A stretch of DNA of 64,000 bases, taken from Gallibacterium trehalosifermentans (GTDB lineage Bacteria > Pseudomonadota > Gammaproteobacteria > Enterobacterales > Pasteurellaceae). Positions 22,625 through 32,339 of this stretch are shown here, piece after piece. Location of the stretch: NCBI RefSeq assembly GCF_042433055.1, contig NZ_JBHLWB010000001.1:186001-250000 (forward strand), in the 5' to 3' direction. The notes beneath the pieces were generated by a model. That model ran no database searches and was not told the DNA's origin. It saw only the letters and a program-made list of their open reading frames with translations. Position 1 is the stretch's first letter; each line of letters starts with the position of its first letter. The translations under genes were made by a program, and so were the position numbers.

Positions 22625-23890
22625 TTAAATTCTTTGTTTCTTATGACTCAACAACATAGCATAAAATAAAACAGTCAAGAAAAAGTAGAACATATTACCT
22701 GAATTATGGGCAAAAAAGACTTGAGTTAAACCATATGACATAACAGAAGTAATATGAATAATACCTAAAGTAGCAAAGAGTTTAACTTCTTCATTTTCTT
22801 TATACTTTTTATAATCTCTAATAAAAGCATATAATGGTAAGAGAAAAATACCTAATAAAGCAAAGAAGCCGAAAATCCCTCTTTCTAAAAAATCATTTAA
22901 ATATTGATTATGCGCATGACCTAAATTAGCTGGATAAGTGGCTAATTTACCTAAATTACCTAACTCTTTACGACGATCTTTTGCGCCTTTTTCTCCCCAA
23001 CCTAACATAGGTTTTTCGGTAATCATCAAAATAGATGCTTTCCATAAATCTAATCTTGCACCTACGGAGGTGTTTGAATTACTTGCTTTACCAGAATTTA
23101 CAACTTCAATATAAGCTCTTTCGATTTGCGATAACATTTTTGCCGAAGGGATCATTAGTAGGACTGAAATAATAGCTAAAAGAGATACGAAAAAACTCAA
23201 AATAATTTTTTTTGTGAGGATATGTCTATTAAAATAAAATAAAGTCAGAATAATAAAAGGCATTAACAACCAACCACCGCGAGTTGCAGAAAGGAAACTA
23301 CCTAACATACCGCCAAAAGTACCAAGGATACATAAGAAAGTTAGATAATATTGCTTATTTCGCCAACAGTAGAACATTAATGCTAAGCTAAACATTCCTA
23401 TTGACATTGCCATATCGCCAGATTGAATAACATAAGTCGTATCGGATAAAGCGCGATCATAATGCAAGAAAAACTTCTGATAAAAAGCATAACACCCTGT
23501 TAGAATACCTGATAAAGGGATACTGTAAAGAAGATTTTTTAAGCTAAGTGGATATACTTTTATTAATAAAAAGAGCAATAAAAAACAAATACCTCTACTT
23601 GCGTTATCTAATACTTTGATTGAATCATGATGAATAAAAATACTGGATATATAAAGAAAAAAATAAATAAAAAATGGGGCAATAAAAAAGTAATAGTTTT
23701 TGTTTTTTAACACTAAAATAGATTTATTTTTTATTAATGAGTAAATAATCAAAAATACTGAGAAGATGATGAGAATAACACCACTGCTATAAGCCTTTGG
23801 AATAATAACTAAGGCAATAAAAAAATAAGAAATAATAAAATTAAAAAAAAGGAAAATATAACGATGGTAAAAAGTTTCTATTATATTCAT
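22625..23890 (-). CDS. waaL: O-antigen ligase family protein (WaaL-like)
   Basis: WaaL-type enzymes transfer undecaprenyl-linked O-antigen to lipid A-core at the periplasmic face. The 421 residues give 10-12 predicted membrane helices with one large periplasmic loop. It has the Wzy_C features expected of a ligase: SATRGGWL (essential Arg), PMLGWGEKG and the loop motif GHAHNQYLNDFLERG (catalytic His). It could instead be a polymerase, but the polymerase candidate lies next door. It faces away from the rest of the polysaccharide genes. Base composition is more AT-rich than trhP. Confidence 0.85.
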   Translation of the reverse strand: MNIIETFYHRYIFLFFNFIISYFFIALVIIPKAYSSGVILIIFSVFLIIYSLIKNKSILVLKNKNYYFFIAPFFIYFFLYISSIFIHHDSIKVLDNASRGICFLLLFLLIKVYPLSLKNLLYSIPLSGILTGCYAFYQKFFLHYDRALSDTTYVIQSGDMAMSIGMFSLALMFYCWRNKQYYLTFLCILGTFGGMLGSFLSATRGGWLLMPFIILTLFYFNRHILTKKIILSFFVSLLAIISVLLMIPSAKMLSQIERAYIEVVNSGKASNSNTSVGARLDLWKASILMITEKPMLGWGEKGAKDRRKELGNLGKLATYPANLGHAHNQYLNDFLERGIFGFFALLGIFLLPLYAFIRDYKKYKENEEVKLFATLGIIHITSVMSYGLTQVFFAHNSGNMFYFFLTVLFYAMLLSHKKQRI

Positions 23891-24283
23891 ATTGAAAAGT
23901 TATCTATATTAAGTTATCTAAGATAGTGCCTTGCATTGCAATCTTCTTTTTTTAAGTAAAATTAATAACTTAAATTGGTTAACAAGCTAGCTACAGTGGA
24001 GTGAGATAATTATATATGGATATGTCTATTGTGGAAAGTAGAAAAGTAAGAGTCTATATATTAATCATTGTCATTGAAAAAGTGTTATTTTATTAAGTTT
24101 TTGATTTTTAATGTTATTTTTCGTTTGATCATTTTGTTAATTCACTAATGTTGCTTGAAAAATAAGAAAAAACATTTATAATTCTTCCCAAAGATATAGA
24201 TAAAGAGAGTATAGGCTAAAACCAATAAAATTCTCCTATTTGATTAGTCTGTTTTCTGTAATTTTTTAGATGAGACCCAATAT
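23891..24283. promoter_or_regulatory. AT-rich divergent spacer with candidate promoter for the polysaccharide operon
   Basis: No ORF is evident in these 393 bp. A promoter candidate for the rightward operon is TTGAAA (24155-24160), 16 bp, TATAAT (24177-24182), which gives a leader of about 95 nt. I saw no JUMPstart/ops element. Confidence 0.5.
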
Positions 24284-27004
24284 ATGAAGCTAAAGTCCTT
24301 ATTTTTGACTTTTCCGCATAGGAAGATTATAGATTGCTTGTTTTATTTAATGGTTTTCCTATCCGTATTTAATAATTTCTATAGATTTAAATTTTTTAAT
24401 AATGTTTATTTCCCTATGATGGATAATCTTCTATTTTATCCATTAATAATCTGTTTCTTTTATAGTATCTTCTATCATTTTTGGTATAAAAAATTATTTT
24501 CTTTTAATCCTAGTGTAATAAAAATAATTGTTTTTTTTGTAATTGTTTATATTGTATCATTGTTTGTAAATATTTATTACTTTCCATATTATCAAGAATA
24601 CTCAGTAAAAATAGAAGATGTTATTTATAATGTTAAAAATAATTTTTTTAAAATTTTCTATAATATAGGTTTTAATCTATCATTATCTGATAATTTTATT
24701 ATTGGGTGGATTATTTTTAAAAGAAGTATAAAAGAAATTTTTGTTGATATAATTAGTACATTTGGATTGTTTTATTTAGTGTATTGCTGGTATCTCTCCT
24801 ATGAAAGAAGAGGTTTTTATATATTCTGTCATGCAATTTTATCTTCTACTATTCTAGTTTTATTATATTCTATTGGGGAACTCCTTTATTTTCAAGGTAG
24901 TGAATCCGCTCTAAAATGGTTATTGGCCACAGCACCTTATTTGCATGTTGTTGAAAATGCTGGTGGTTATTGGCCTGTTAAATTAATACCTAATCAATTA
25001 CATTCCATTTTTGCAGAACCTTCTTATCTAGGGATATATGGAAGTGTTGCTTTCCCTGTATTATTTTATTACTTTATAAAGTCTAAGTCATTATTTAATT
25101 GGAAAATTATTTTTTTATTATCTTCAATTATTTTTATTTTATTTTTAAGTCAATCTAGAACATCAATGCTACTATTTAGTATAGTTTTAATTTTGACTTT
25201 ATTATTATCTTTTTCTATCAAAGATAAAGTTTACCTTTTTAAATTTTTATTATTGCTTCCTATTTCTATAACAATATTTTTTATATCATCTAAATATATA
25301 GATGCTTATATACTTAACCAAAATAAATCAGAAGCTATTAGAACTATTGAACAGACTGAAACAAATAAGCTTTATTCTCTAAACTCTAATTCATCATCAA
25401 ATAGGACTATCAATAACTCAGCATCAAGTGGTATGGATTATTTTATTTCTAATAATATTACATCTTTATCACCATCATATAATGGTAGGAGTAATCACTC
25501 TAGGTATACTGTTATGAATGGTGATATAAATATATGGTTAAATAACCCTTTTTTTGGTGTGAGTAAGTTATTAAGAGATACCTATTTATTTAGTACTATA
25601 AAAGATAATAAAAAAGAAAATGAAGAGCTAGAAAACTGGCTTACCAATATTACTAATCAGGGGTTCTATATGAGTGGCTTCCCTTCTTTAGGATACTATA
25701 CCTCGGAATTAGCGAGGGGGGGGGTATTTAGCTTATTAGTATTCTTATTTATTCCTCTATTCATATTATATAAATTTATTAGTTATTTATTTATAAATAA
25801 AACTTGTAATAAAAGTATAAAATTAGAAATAGGGATTATTAGTATAATTATAATCATTAGACTTATAGCGGGTATTACTGAACATATTAATATATTCTAT
25901 ATTTATTGGGTTGTTTTAGGACTAGCTTTTTCTTTTTATAAAGCAACAAAAATTGAAGCAGTAGATAATAAAAGTATTATAGCTTTAGTTAATGACCCTA
26001 GAATTAAAGTTAGTATTATTGTGCCTGTATATAATAAAGTTGCTTATTTAGAGAGATGCTTAGATAGTATAAGAAATCAGTTATATATAAATATTCAGGT
26101 AATTCTTGTTGATGATGGTAGCACAGATGGGTGTTCTGTCATATGTGATAATTATGCTAAATTGGATCATCGTTTTATTGCTGTTCATCAGCAGAATCAA
26201 GGTGTAAGTTCTGCAAGAAATACTGGTTTAGAAATTGCTGATGGTGAATATGTTACCTTTATTGATGCAGATGATTTGGTCGCACCAGAATATATATTAT
26301 ACCTTCTACATGCTGTACAAGAACAAAAATGTAAGATCTCTATGTGTTTAATTAGAATGGTTGATCAAGCAAAAAATAAGGAAAATATTAATGTAGTTGA
26401 AAATAAAAGCTTGTTCTCAAAAGATGGTTTTAATGAAAAAGTTTCTTTTAACCATAATTTTATTTTAACAGATAATTTATGTAGAGGACCTGGTGTTCTT
26501 TATTCTAGGGAATTGATAGGGAGTAGGAAATTTCCTATTGATACTCCAATAGGAGAAGATTTTTATTTTTTCTCTATTAATTTGATGGACTGTCCTTATA
26601 TTGCATATTCTTATAATTATTTATACGGATATTGTATTAATCCATCTTCCACTATGTATTTGGATAAAAATTATCTTAATGAAGTTAATATATGGAATAA
26701 AGTGGCTAAAAATTTATCAACAAAATCCTTTTTTATTAAGTTAGCTATATATAAATCTTACGCCTTAAAATTATTTTTTATAACTAATGAAATATATCAA
26801 AAAGATAAATCTAAAGAGATAAAATGTGAAATTATCAAAAGACTTAGAAAAAATATTAAATATATTTATAATCCAATTTCTCTCTTTTTTGGGGAAAAGA
26901 TTGGAATTGTAATTAGATTGTTTTATATTCTTTTTTGTATCTATCCACCTCTAGGAACATACTTATATCAGAAATATCACTTTATTAAGTATAGGAAACT
27001 TTAA
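24284..27004 (+). CDS. O-antigen polymerase (Wzy-like) fused to a GT2 glycosyltransferase, with a G9 tract
   Basis: Residues 1-560 form a multispanning membrane protein with the polymerase/ligase signatures FAEPSYLG and LSQSRTS and a long hydrophilic loop (about 340-490). From residue 572 a GT2 domain follows: KVSIIVPVYNKVAYLERCLDSI, VDDGSTDG, DADD. The 906-residue chimera is unusual, as Wzy and GT2 are normally separate. A G9 tract at 25716-25724 (residue about 478) is in frame; a one-base slip would remove the last polymerase helices and the transferase. The inferred role is repeat-unit polymerisation plus one sugar addition. It is first in an operon reaching about 36.4 kb. Confidence 0.82.
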   Translation: MKLKSLFLTFPHRKIIDCLFYLMVFLSVFNNFYRFKFFNNVYFPMMDNLLFYPLIICFFYSIFYHFWYKKLFSFNPSVIKIIVFFVIVYIVSLFVNIYYFPYYQEYSVKIEDVIYNVKNNFFKIFYNIGFNLSLSDNFIIGWIIFKRSIKEIFVDIISTFGLFYLVYCWYLSYERRGFYIFCHAILSSTILVLLYSIGELLYFQGSESALKWLLATAPYLHVVENAGGYWPVKLIPNQLHSIFAEPSYLGIYGSVAFPVLFYYFIKSKSLFNWKIIFLLSSIIFILFLSQSRTSMLLFSIVLILTLLLSFSIKDKVYLFKFLLLLPISITIFFISSKYIDAYILNQNKSEAIRTIEQTETNKLYSLNSNSSSNRTINNSASSGMDYFISNNITSLSPSYNGRSNHSRYTVMNGDINIWLNNPFFGVSKLLRDTYLFSTIKDNKKENEELENWLTNITNQGFYMSGFPSLGYYTSELARGGVFSLLVFLFIPLFILYKFISYLFINKTCNKSIKLEIGIISIIIIIRLIAGITEHINIFYIYWVVLGLAFSFYKATKIEAVDNKSIIALVNDPRIKVSIIVPVYNKVAYLERCLDSIRNQLYINIQVILVDDGSTDGCSVICDNYAKLDHRFIAVHQQNQGVSSARNTGLEIADGEYVTFIDADDLVAPEYILYLLHAVQEQKCKISMCLIRMVDQAKNKENINVVENKSLFSKDGFNEKVSFNHNFILTDNLCRGPGVLYSRELIGSRKFPIDTPIGEDFYFFSINLMDCPYIAYSYNYLYGYCINPSSTMYLDKNYLNEVNIWNKVAKNLSTKSFFIKLAIYKSYALKLFFITNEIYQKDKSKEIKCEIIKRLRKNIKYIYNPISLFFGEKIGIVIRLFYILFCIYPPLGTYLYQKYHFIKYRKL
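25716..25724 (+). repeat. Poly-G tract (G9) in the polymerase-glycosyltransferase gene, ON length
   Basis: Nine G encode part of ELARGGVFSL. The reading frame is open on both sides, so this copy is in the ON configuration. Confidence 0.9.
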
Positions 27005-27007
27005 TAT

Positions 27008-27910
27008 ATGATAAATAATTTAAAATACACTAAATGGGTATTAAGTTTAGCTTCTGCAAAAGAAAGGCGTGAAAAATTTTTTTCTCAGAAGCACGCTAAG
27101 GACTTTAAAGTGTATAATGCTATCAATGGTAAATTAGAAAAAAACTTTATAGAAGAAAACTTTGATTTTAGCAAAGCAGAAACACTTTATCAGAGAAAGA
27201 TATCTTTAGGCGAGGCTGCATGTACTTTAAGCCATTTAGCTATTTGGAAAGAAATAATAAAAGATGATGAGATAAAATTTTCTATTATTTGTGAAGATGA
27301 TGCTGTATTTAGTGAAAGCTATCCAATCTTAGAAAAGATTTTAAGTGATTGGTTTGAAAGTGGAAGAATTAATGATGTTGCATTTATTATTTTTGGAGAG
27401 TCTAAAATTCCAACTTTTAATAGAAAGATAAGGCACCGTATTGGTTACCCTATGCAATTTTTTGCTCAAAAGTATAAACTTAATCAAAATTATAGTTGTA
27501 GTAGTTCTGTTTATGTAGGTGAGATATCTAAGAATTATACGTGTGGCACTGTTGGCTATGTAGTATCTAGTCAGTTCATAAAGAATTTAATGGCAAAAAT
27601 GATTAACGACAAACCTTTTTGGTTAGCCGATGATTTTGAAGTAATTAGAACTTTAATTTCTAATAATGATTTGCTAACTGGAGCAAATATTTGGCATCTC
27701 CAGCCACGGTTAGTAAAAGAAGATCAAATATTGGTATCTGAATTAGAACAAGAGAGGAAGAACTTACAAAGAAAAGGAGTCTTTTATATTGTATGGCAAT
27801 ATGTCAAATTTATTTTAAAATGTCCAGTTTTATATACTTTTCTCCGTTGGAATACAATGAATAGGGCAAGGAAGAATAAAAAATTAGCTAATATCAAAAA
27901 GAGTTTATAA
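27008..27910 (+). CDS. Glycosyltransferase family 25 (LOS biosynthesis, LgtB/Lex-like)
   Basis: The sequence has the GT25 pattern: N-terminal WVLSLASAKERREKF, GEAACTLSHLAIWKEI, the acidic metal-binding motif CEDDAVF at about residues 94-100, and CGTVGYVVSSQF with a later DDFEV. GT25 enzymes in Pasteurellaceae and Neisseria add galactose to LOS outer core. Acceptor and donor cannot be read from sequence. The 300-residue length is usual. It starts 3 bp after the preceding stop codon, so it is cotranscribed. Confidence 0.88.
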   Translation: MINNLKYTKWVLSLASAKERREKFFSQKHAKDFKVYNAINGKLEKNFIEENFDFSKAETLYQRKISLGEAACTLSHLAIWKEIIKDDEIKFSIICEDDAVFSESYPILEKILSDWFESGRINDVAFIIFGESKIPTFNRKIRHRIGYPMQFFAQKYKLNQNYSCSSSVYVGEISKNYTCGTVGYVVSSQFIKNLMAKMINDKPFWLADDFEVIRTLISNNDLLTGANIWHLQPRLVKEDQILVSELEQERKNLQRKGVFYIVWQYVKFILKCPVLYTFLRWNTMNRARKNKKLANIKKSL

Positions 27911-27915
27911 GTAAA

Positions 27916-29439
27916 ATGAATAGAACTAATAAAAGTATAAAAAATATTTCTTATAATATATTCTTTTTTACTCTTGGAATAATATTAAGTTTCTTTTCTA
28001 GATCGCTATTTATTAAGTCATTAGGAGATGAACTAGTAGGGTTAAATATAACTATTAATAATGTTATTGGAATATTAAACTTATCTGAATTAGGAATTTA
28101 TGCTGCAATTTCTTTTTTGCTTTATAAGCCTTTGCATGATAATGATAAAAATAGCATTATTGCGATTATGTCTTTATTTAAGAAACTCTATCGATATATT
28201 GGTATTTTTATTTTTATTTTTTCTATTATATTAACACCTTTTTTATCGTATTGGTTCCAAGAGGAAAATGTCATATGGTATTATCCTATCCTTGCTTTTT
28301 GGATTTTTATTTCTGGATCATTAAGTACATATTTTTTTAATTATCGGCAGGTTCTTTTTTGGGCTAACCAAGAGGGATATAAAGTTATATCTATCATAGA
28401 GTGGACAGCAAAATTAAAAACTGTTTTTCAAATAATTTGTGTTTTGGTTGTTAATGAAAATGAATACATTTATATTTATTGGTTAAGTTTAGAGCTGATA
28501 ATGAATATTTTACAAGTAATATTTATTGAGAAAAAAATCAATCTAAACTTTTCTTGGTTAAACAGTGAACCTCATAGTTCAAAAGTTCAAGAGCTTAAAC
28601 CAATAGTATACCGCCAAATTAAAAGGGTCTTTTGTTACCGAGTATCATCAGTATTAAATCTGCATATATCACCTTTATTTGTATATATATTTCTAACTCT
28701 CAAAGTGGTTACTAGCTACACTAATTATCTGTTACTAGTTAAATTACTTAATCAAATATCTCAAATGATTACTGGAGGAATTTTTGCCAGCCTAGGAAAT
28801 TTAATGATTGAGAATAATAAAGAGAAAGAAAAAAATGTATTTTATGAATTCGCTTCTTTAAAAACTTTTTTAGGAGGCTTTATGGCATTTGGCTTTTTCT
28901 TTAATGTTGATTCATTGATTATACTTTTATTTGGGGAGGCATATCTTTTAGATAAAATAGATAAAATATTGTTAAGTATTTTTATATTTATTATGACTAT
29001 TCGTGATATACCAGAGTCGTTTTTATTTGCTAAAGGAATTTATCAAGATGTTGGAGCACCTATAATAGAATTAATTATATATTTGGCTGGCTTGTTAATT
29101 CTTGGTTGGGCTATGGGATTGACTGGAATTATTATAAGCAATATTATTAGTTATCTGTTTATTTTAATCTGGAAGCCTATTTATTTAGAAAGGTTCTTTC
29201 ATCATATTAGATATAAGAACTACTTTTATTTTATCTTTAAGAATATATTATTATTATTAATGACTTATATAATGTATGTTTATTTTTTAGATATTTTTGA
29301 AGGTTTGTATGGTTATAATATTATAATACTTCAGATTTTTTTATCTGGTATATTATTGGGAACTATTATGGTTATTTTGTTTTATATATTTAATAATTAT
29401 TTTAGATTGTTATTAAAAAGAACTTTTACTTTTATATAG
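27916..29439 (+). CDS. wzx: Polysaccharide flippase, Wzx-type (MOP superfamily)
   Basis: The 507 residues contain about 12-14 predicted membrane helices, opening with YNIFFFTLGIILSFFSRSLFIKSLGDELVGLN, typical of oligosaccharide repeat-unit flippases. It would move undecaprenyl-PP-linked units across the inner membrane for the neighbouring polymerase and ligase. The gene starts 5 bp after the GT25 gene, and the ribosome binding site is poor. Specificity is unknown. Confidence 0.85.
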   Translation: MNRTNKSIKNISYNIFFFTLGIILSFFSRSLFIKSLGDELVGLNITINNVIGILNLSELGIYAAISFLLYKPLHDNDKNSIIAIMSLFKKLYRYIGIFIFIFSIILTPFLSYWFQEENVIWYYPILAFWIFISGSLSTYFFNYRQVLFWANQEGYKVISIIEWTAKLKTVFQIICVLVVNENEYIYIYWLSLELIMNILQVIFIEKKINLNFSWLNSEPHSSKVQELKPIVYRQIKRVFCYRVSSVLNLHISPLFVYIFLTLKVVTSYTNYLLLVKLLNQISQMITGGIFASLGNLMIENNKEKEKNVFYEFASLKTFLGGFMAFGFFFNVDSLIILLFGEAYLLDKIDKILLSIFIFIMTIRDIPESFLFAKGIYQDVGAPIIELIIYLAGLLILGWAMGLTGIIISNIISYLFILIWKPIYLERFFHHIRYKNYFYFIFKNILLLLMTYIMYVYFLDIFEGLYGYNIIILQIFLSGILLGTIMVILFYIFNNYFRLLLKRTFTFI

Positions 29440-29473
29440 CTATTGATTTTTTAGTTAGTATAAGGAGAAGATA

Positions 29474-30367
29474 ATGAAGTTATTTTCATATATAAATAAG
29501 CTAAAGAAGAAATTATTTTACTCCCCTGAATTTCGCTCACTTTTTAATGTTAGTCAAGAGGCAGAAAGTGTCAATCCTTTTGCTTTTATTAGAGTTCATA
29601 ATGAAATACGTACGGTCAAAGCTTCATTAAGTAGTATTGAAGGGATTATAACAAGAGGTGTTATTGGTTATCATGATTGTACTGATGGGACAGAAGAATA
29701 TATTCTACAATTTTGTGAACGTAATAAAGGGTTTATTCCTTATAAATATCCACACTCTATATGGCCTGCGGATGATTCCAGATATTTTGATGCCCAACAA
29801 CCTAAGAATTCATGTTATTATTTGGATACTTATTATAATGCTGTATTAGATAAAATTCCTGATAATGAATGGTTAATAAAAATAGATTGTGATCAAGTCT
29901 ATGATAGAGAACTTCTACAAGCAACTTTAAAAATGCCTAAAAATATAAAAGAGTGTATTTTTATTCCAAGGATTAATTTACATTATTATGATAAAAAATT
30001 TTATGTTTTGCGAAATATGCCATTATCTATAGAAAGAGATCATTGGCTTATATATAAAACACCAAAATTAAGATTTGAAATGAGCATTGGAATTGATTCA
30101 CAAGGAAGAAAATATGCTTATGAATTATTGCAAGGATTATCTGATTTATATTGGATAGATACGGAAGTTATGCATTGGCATTTCCCATTAATGAAAAGCA
30201 GAAGAGAGGTGTTACAAAATAATGATGAAAATTTTGTTTTACTAGATGAAGCTAAGGAAAATTTATTAGTACCATATAAAAAGCTTTTACCTGCTAATAT
30301 TATTAATACTCAATATATTACTCAATCTTTACAGTCTTATGGATTTCAATCATGGAAAAAATCATAA
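29474..30367 (+). CDS. Putative glycosyltransferase (GT-A like, family not certain)
   Basis: The protein (297 residues) resembles LOS glycosyltransferases with an N-terminal FAFIRVHNEIRTVKASLSSI motif and a metal-binding-like WLIKIDCDQVYD segment near residue 140, followed by HWHFPL. Relatives I recall include N-acetylgalactosaminyltransferase-like proteins of Campylobacter and Haemophilus, but I am not sure of the subfamily. AAGGAGA (29461-29467) is a clear ribosome binding site. It overlaps the next gene by 16 bp. Confidence 0.62.
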   Translation: MKLFSYINKLKKKLFYSPEFRSLFNVSQEAESVNPFAFIRVHNEIRTVKASLSSIEGIITRGVIGYHDCTDGTEEYILQFCERNKGFIPYKYPHSIWPADDSRYFDAQQPKNSCYYLDTYYNAVLDKIPDNEWLIKIDCDQVYDRELLQATLKMPKNIKECIFIPRINLHYYDKKFYVLRNMPLSIERDHWLIYKTPKLRFEMSIGIDSQGRKYAYELLQGLSDLYWIDTEVMHWHFPLMKSRREVLQNNDENFVLLDEAKENLLVPYKKLLPANIINTQYITQSLQSYGFQSWKKS

Positions 30368-31335
30368 AAGATTGCTTTTTATCAATTATAATACCTATTT
30401 ATAAGAATGCTGAGTATTTAGATGAAGCAATTAAATCTTGTATAGAACCAGATATTCAAATTGAAATTATTCTTGTGGAAGATGGTTATTCAGATATAAC
30501 GAGAAAAGCAATTAAAGCTATATTGCAGAATAATTACTATAAAAATATATCTATCAAGGCTATTTATTTAGAAAAAAATATAGGAACATTTTTAGCTAGG
30601 AAAAAAGGTGTGCAGTCTGCTACTGGAAAATATATTACTTTTCTAGATGCAGATGATTATTTTATAAATAATGCTATGTCTGTGTTTTATGCCAAGTTAG
30701 TAGAACTAGAAAACAAGGATACTAGGTATGATGCTATATTATTTCAATATCAAAGAAATAATGTTCTTGTACCTAAATTTCCCGCAGAATCATCTAGTAT
30801 AAACCAACAAAATTTAACATTTATTACTTATCTTAATAAATATTACAATCAGTTTATTTGGTCTTCTGCAGGAAAAATATATCATAAAGATATTTTATTG
30901 CAGGTATATAAAGATTTAGATGTTGTTACAGATCATTTGGTACTGGCTGAAGACTTATTGGTTTATACTATTGCAGCTAAATATATTAAAAACTTTTATA
31001 TTCTTAATCAATCATTATACTTTTATCGAGTTCATTCACAATCTATAATGGAAAAAATAACAAAAGGAAGAAAAGTTTTTGTAATAAATCAATTAAATAA
31101 AATAGAATATTATTTGTTGCAAGAAACCCCAAAAAATAAGGAGTATGAAATTATCTTAAGAAAAGCAAAATTTAGATTGTCTATAGAAAAATTATATTGT
31201 AAGTGTGGATTTAAGCGTTCTGTTTTCTATTATATAGGCTATATATATTTTATGTTGAGGCATTTTTCAGTAGCTTATGTTTTTACTATATTCTATCAAA
31301 TGCTGTTGTTAAAATTATCTATAAATAATAATTAA
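30352..31335 (+). CDS. Glycosyltransferase family 2
   Basis: The GT2 motifs are FLSIIIPIYKNAEYLDEAIKSC at the N-terminus, LVEDGYSD and TFLDADDYF near residue 100 (nucleotide-sugar and metal binding). A C-terminal helical region follows. The length is 327 residues. The start overlaps the end of the previous gene (translational coupling). It probably adds one sugar of the O-unit or outer core; donor unknown. Confidence 0.87.
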   Translation: MEKIIKDCFLSIIIPIYKNAEYLDEAIKSCIEPDIQIEIILVEDGYSDITRKAIKAILQNNYYKNISIKAIYLEKNIGTFLARKKGVQSATGKYITFLDADDYFINNAMSVFYAKLVELENKDTRYDAILFQYQRNNVLVPKFPAESSSINQQNLTFITYLNKYYNQFIWSSAGKIYHKDILLQVYKDLDVVTDHLVLAEDLLVYTIAAKYIKNFYILNQSLYFYRVHSQSIMEKITKGRKVFVINQLNKIEYYLLQETPKNKEYEIILRKAKFRLSIEKLYCKCGFKRSVFYYIGYIYFMLRHFSVAYVFTIFYQMLLLKLSINNN

Positions 31336-31347
31336 TATAGGTGAAAA

Positions 31348-32304
31348 ATGTTAAACTTAAAATTATTTCCTATTGTATTAACTTGTGATGATAAATATGC
31401 TAAGTATGCATCTGTAACCATTTCATCAATTTTAGAAAATCTTAATAAAGATTATTATTATGAAATTAATATCCTATCTGATTATATTTCATTTGAAAAT
31501 CAGGAGATGATTCAATGGCAGGCAAGAAACATTGAGAATGTAAAGATAAAGTTTATTATATTAGATAATGTTAATAATGAGGATTTTTATCTTAATTCTT
31601 ATATGACTGCAAGTACATATTTTAGACTGTTTATCCCTGCTGTATTTAAAGAGTATGATAGAATTTTATATTTAGATTGTGATCTTATTATTAATTCTGA
31701 TATTTCTAATTTAATAGATATAAACTTTAATGGCGAGCTATTGGCTGCAGTTAGAGATGAGTATATTTTTAAATATCTAAAAGAAAATAATCCAAAAGAA
31801 GGATTTTGTTTAGATTACCTTAAAAATAAATTAAAAATGTTAGATCCTTATTCTTATTTTAATGCTGGAGTCTTAGTATATAATTTATTAGAAATTAGAA
31901 ATCAATCATTAGAGATGGAGTGTTTAAATCTTCTCAAAGATATATCCAAACCATACTATCAAGATCAAGATATTTTGAATAGTTTTGTAGGAAGTCGTAA
32001 GGGGGGAGGTAAATTTATTTCTCATCTTTATAATGTTAATCCTGGTTTATATGTGCCACATTCAAATAGAAAGAGATTTATCTTAAAATTTATTTTCTTT
32101 AGATTTTTTAAAAAGAGCTCTTTTTTTATCTATCATTTTATTAGTTCTGAAAAACCTTGGGATACAAAAAGATTTGATGAAATCATATTTTATTATTATG
32201 TATTTAGTAAAAGAACACCTAAGAAATTTAAGAATGAAATAATGAAGAAGAGAAAAGTAAGTTGGCTTTATTATGCTCTTTTAAAAAGCATAATATTAAT
32301 CTAA
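31348..32304 (+). CDS. Glycosyltransferase family 8 (LPS galactosyl/glucosyltransferase-like)
   Basis: GT8 signatures are FPIVLTCDDKYAKYASVTISSIL at the N-terminus, YFRLFIPAVF, the DXD motif in RILYLDCDLIIN (about residue 107) and SYFNAGVLVYNL. Family members (LgtC, RfaI/J) use UDP-Gal or UDP-Glc with retention of configuration. The length is 318 residues, with a basic C-terminal tail likely for membrane association. AGGTGA (31339-31344) is the ribosome binding site. Confidence 0.9.
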   Translation: MLNLKLFPIVLTCDDKYAKYASVTISSILENLNKDYYYEINILSDYISFENQEMIQWQARNIENVKIKFIILDNVNNEDFYLNSYMTASTYFRLFIPAVFKEYDRILYLDCDLIINSDISNLIDINFNGELLAAVRDEYIFKYLKENNPKEGFCLDYLKNKLKMLDPYSYFNAGVLVYNLLEIRNQSLEMECLNLLKDISKPYYQDQDILNSFVGSRKGGGKFISHLYNVNPGLYVPHSNRKRFILKFIFFRFFKKSSFFIYHFISSEKPWDTKRFDEIIFYYYVFSKRTPKKFKNEIMKKRKVSWLYYALLKSIILI

Positions 32305-32339
32305 TTTTTAAGAAATAGATATATGAGTATATTAAACGT

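Noticed and set aside
24284..27004. The polymerase-GT2 fusion as a missed stop between two genes
   Set aside because: The frame is open throughout, and the domain boundary (about residue 560-572) carries no tract or start with a ribosome binding site.
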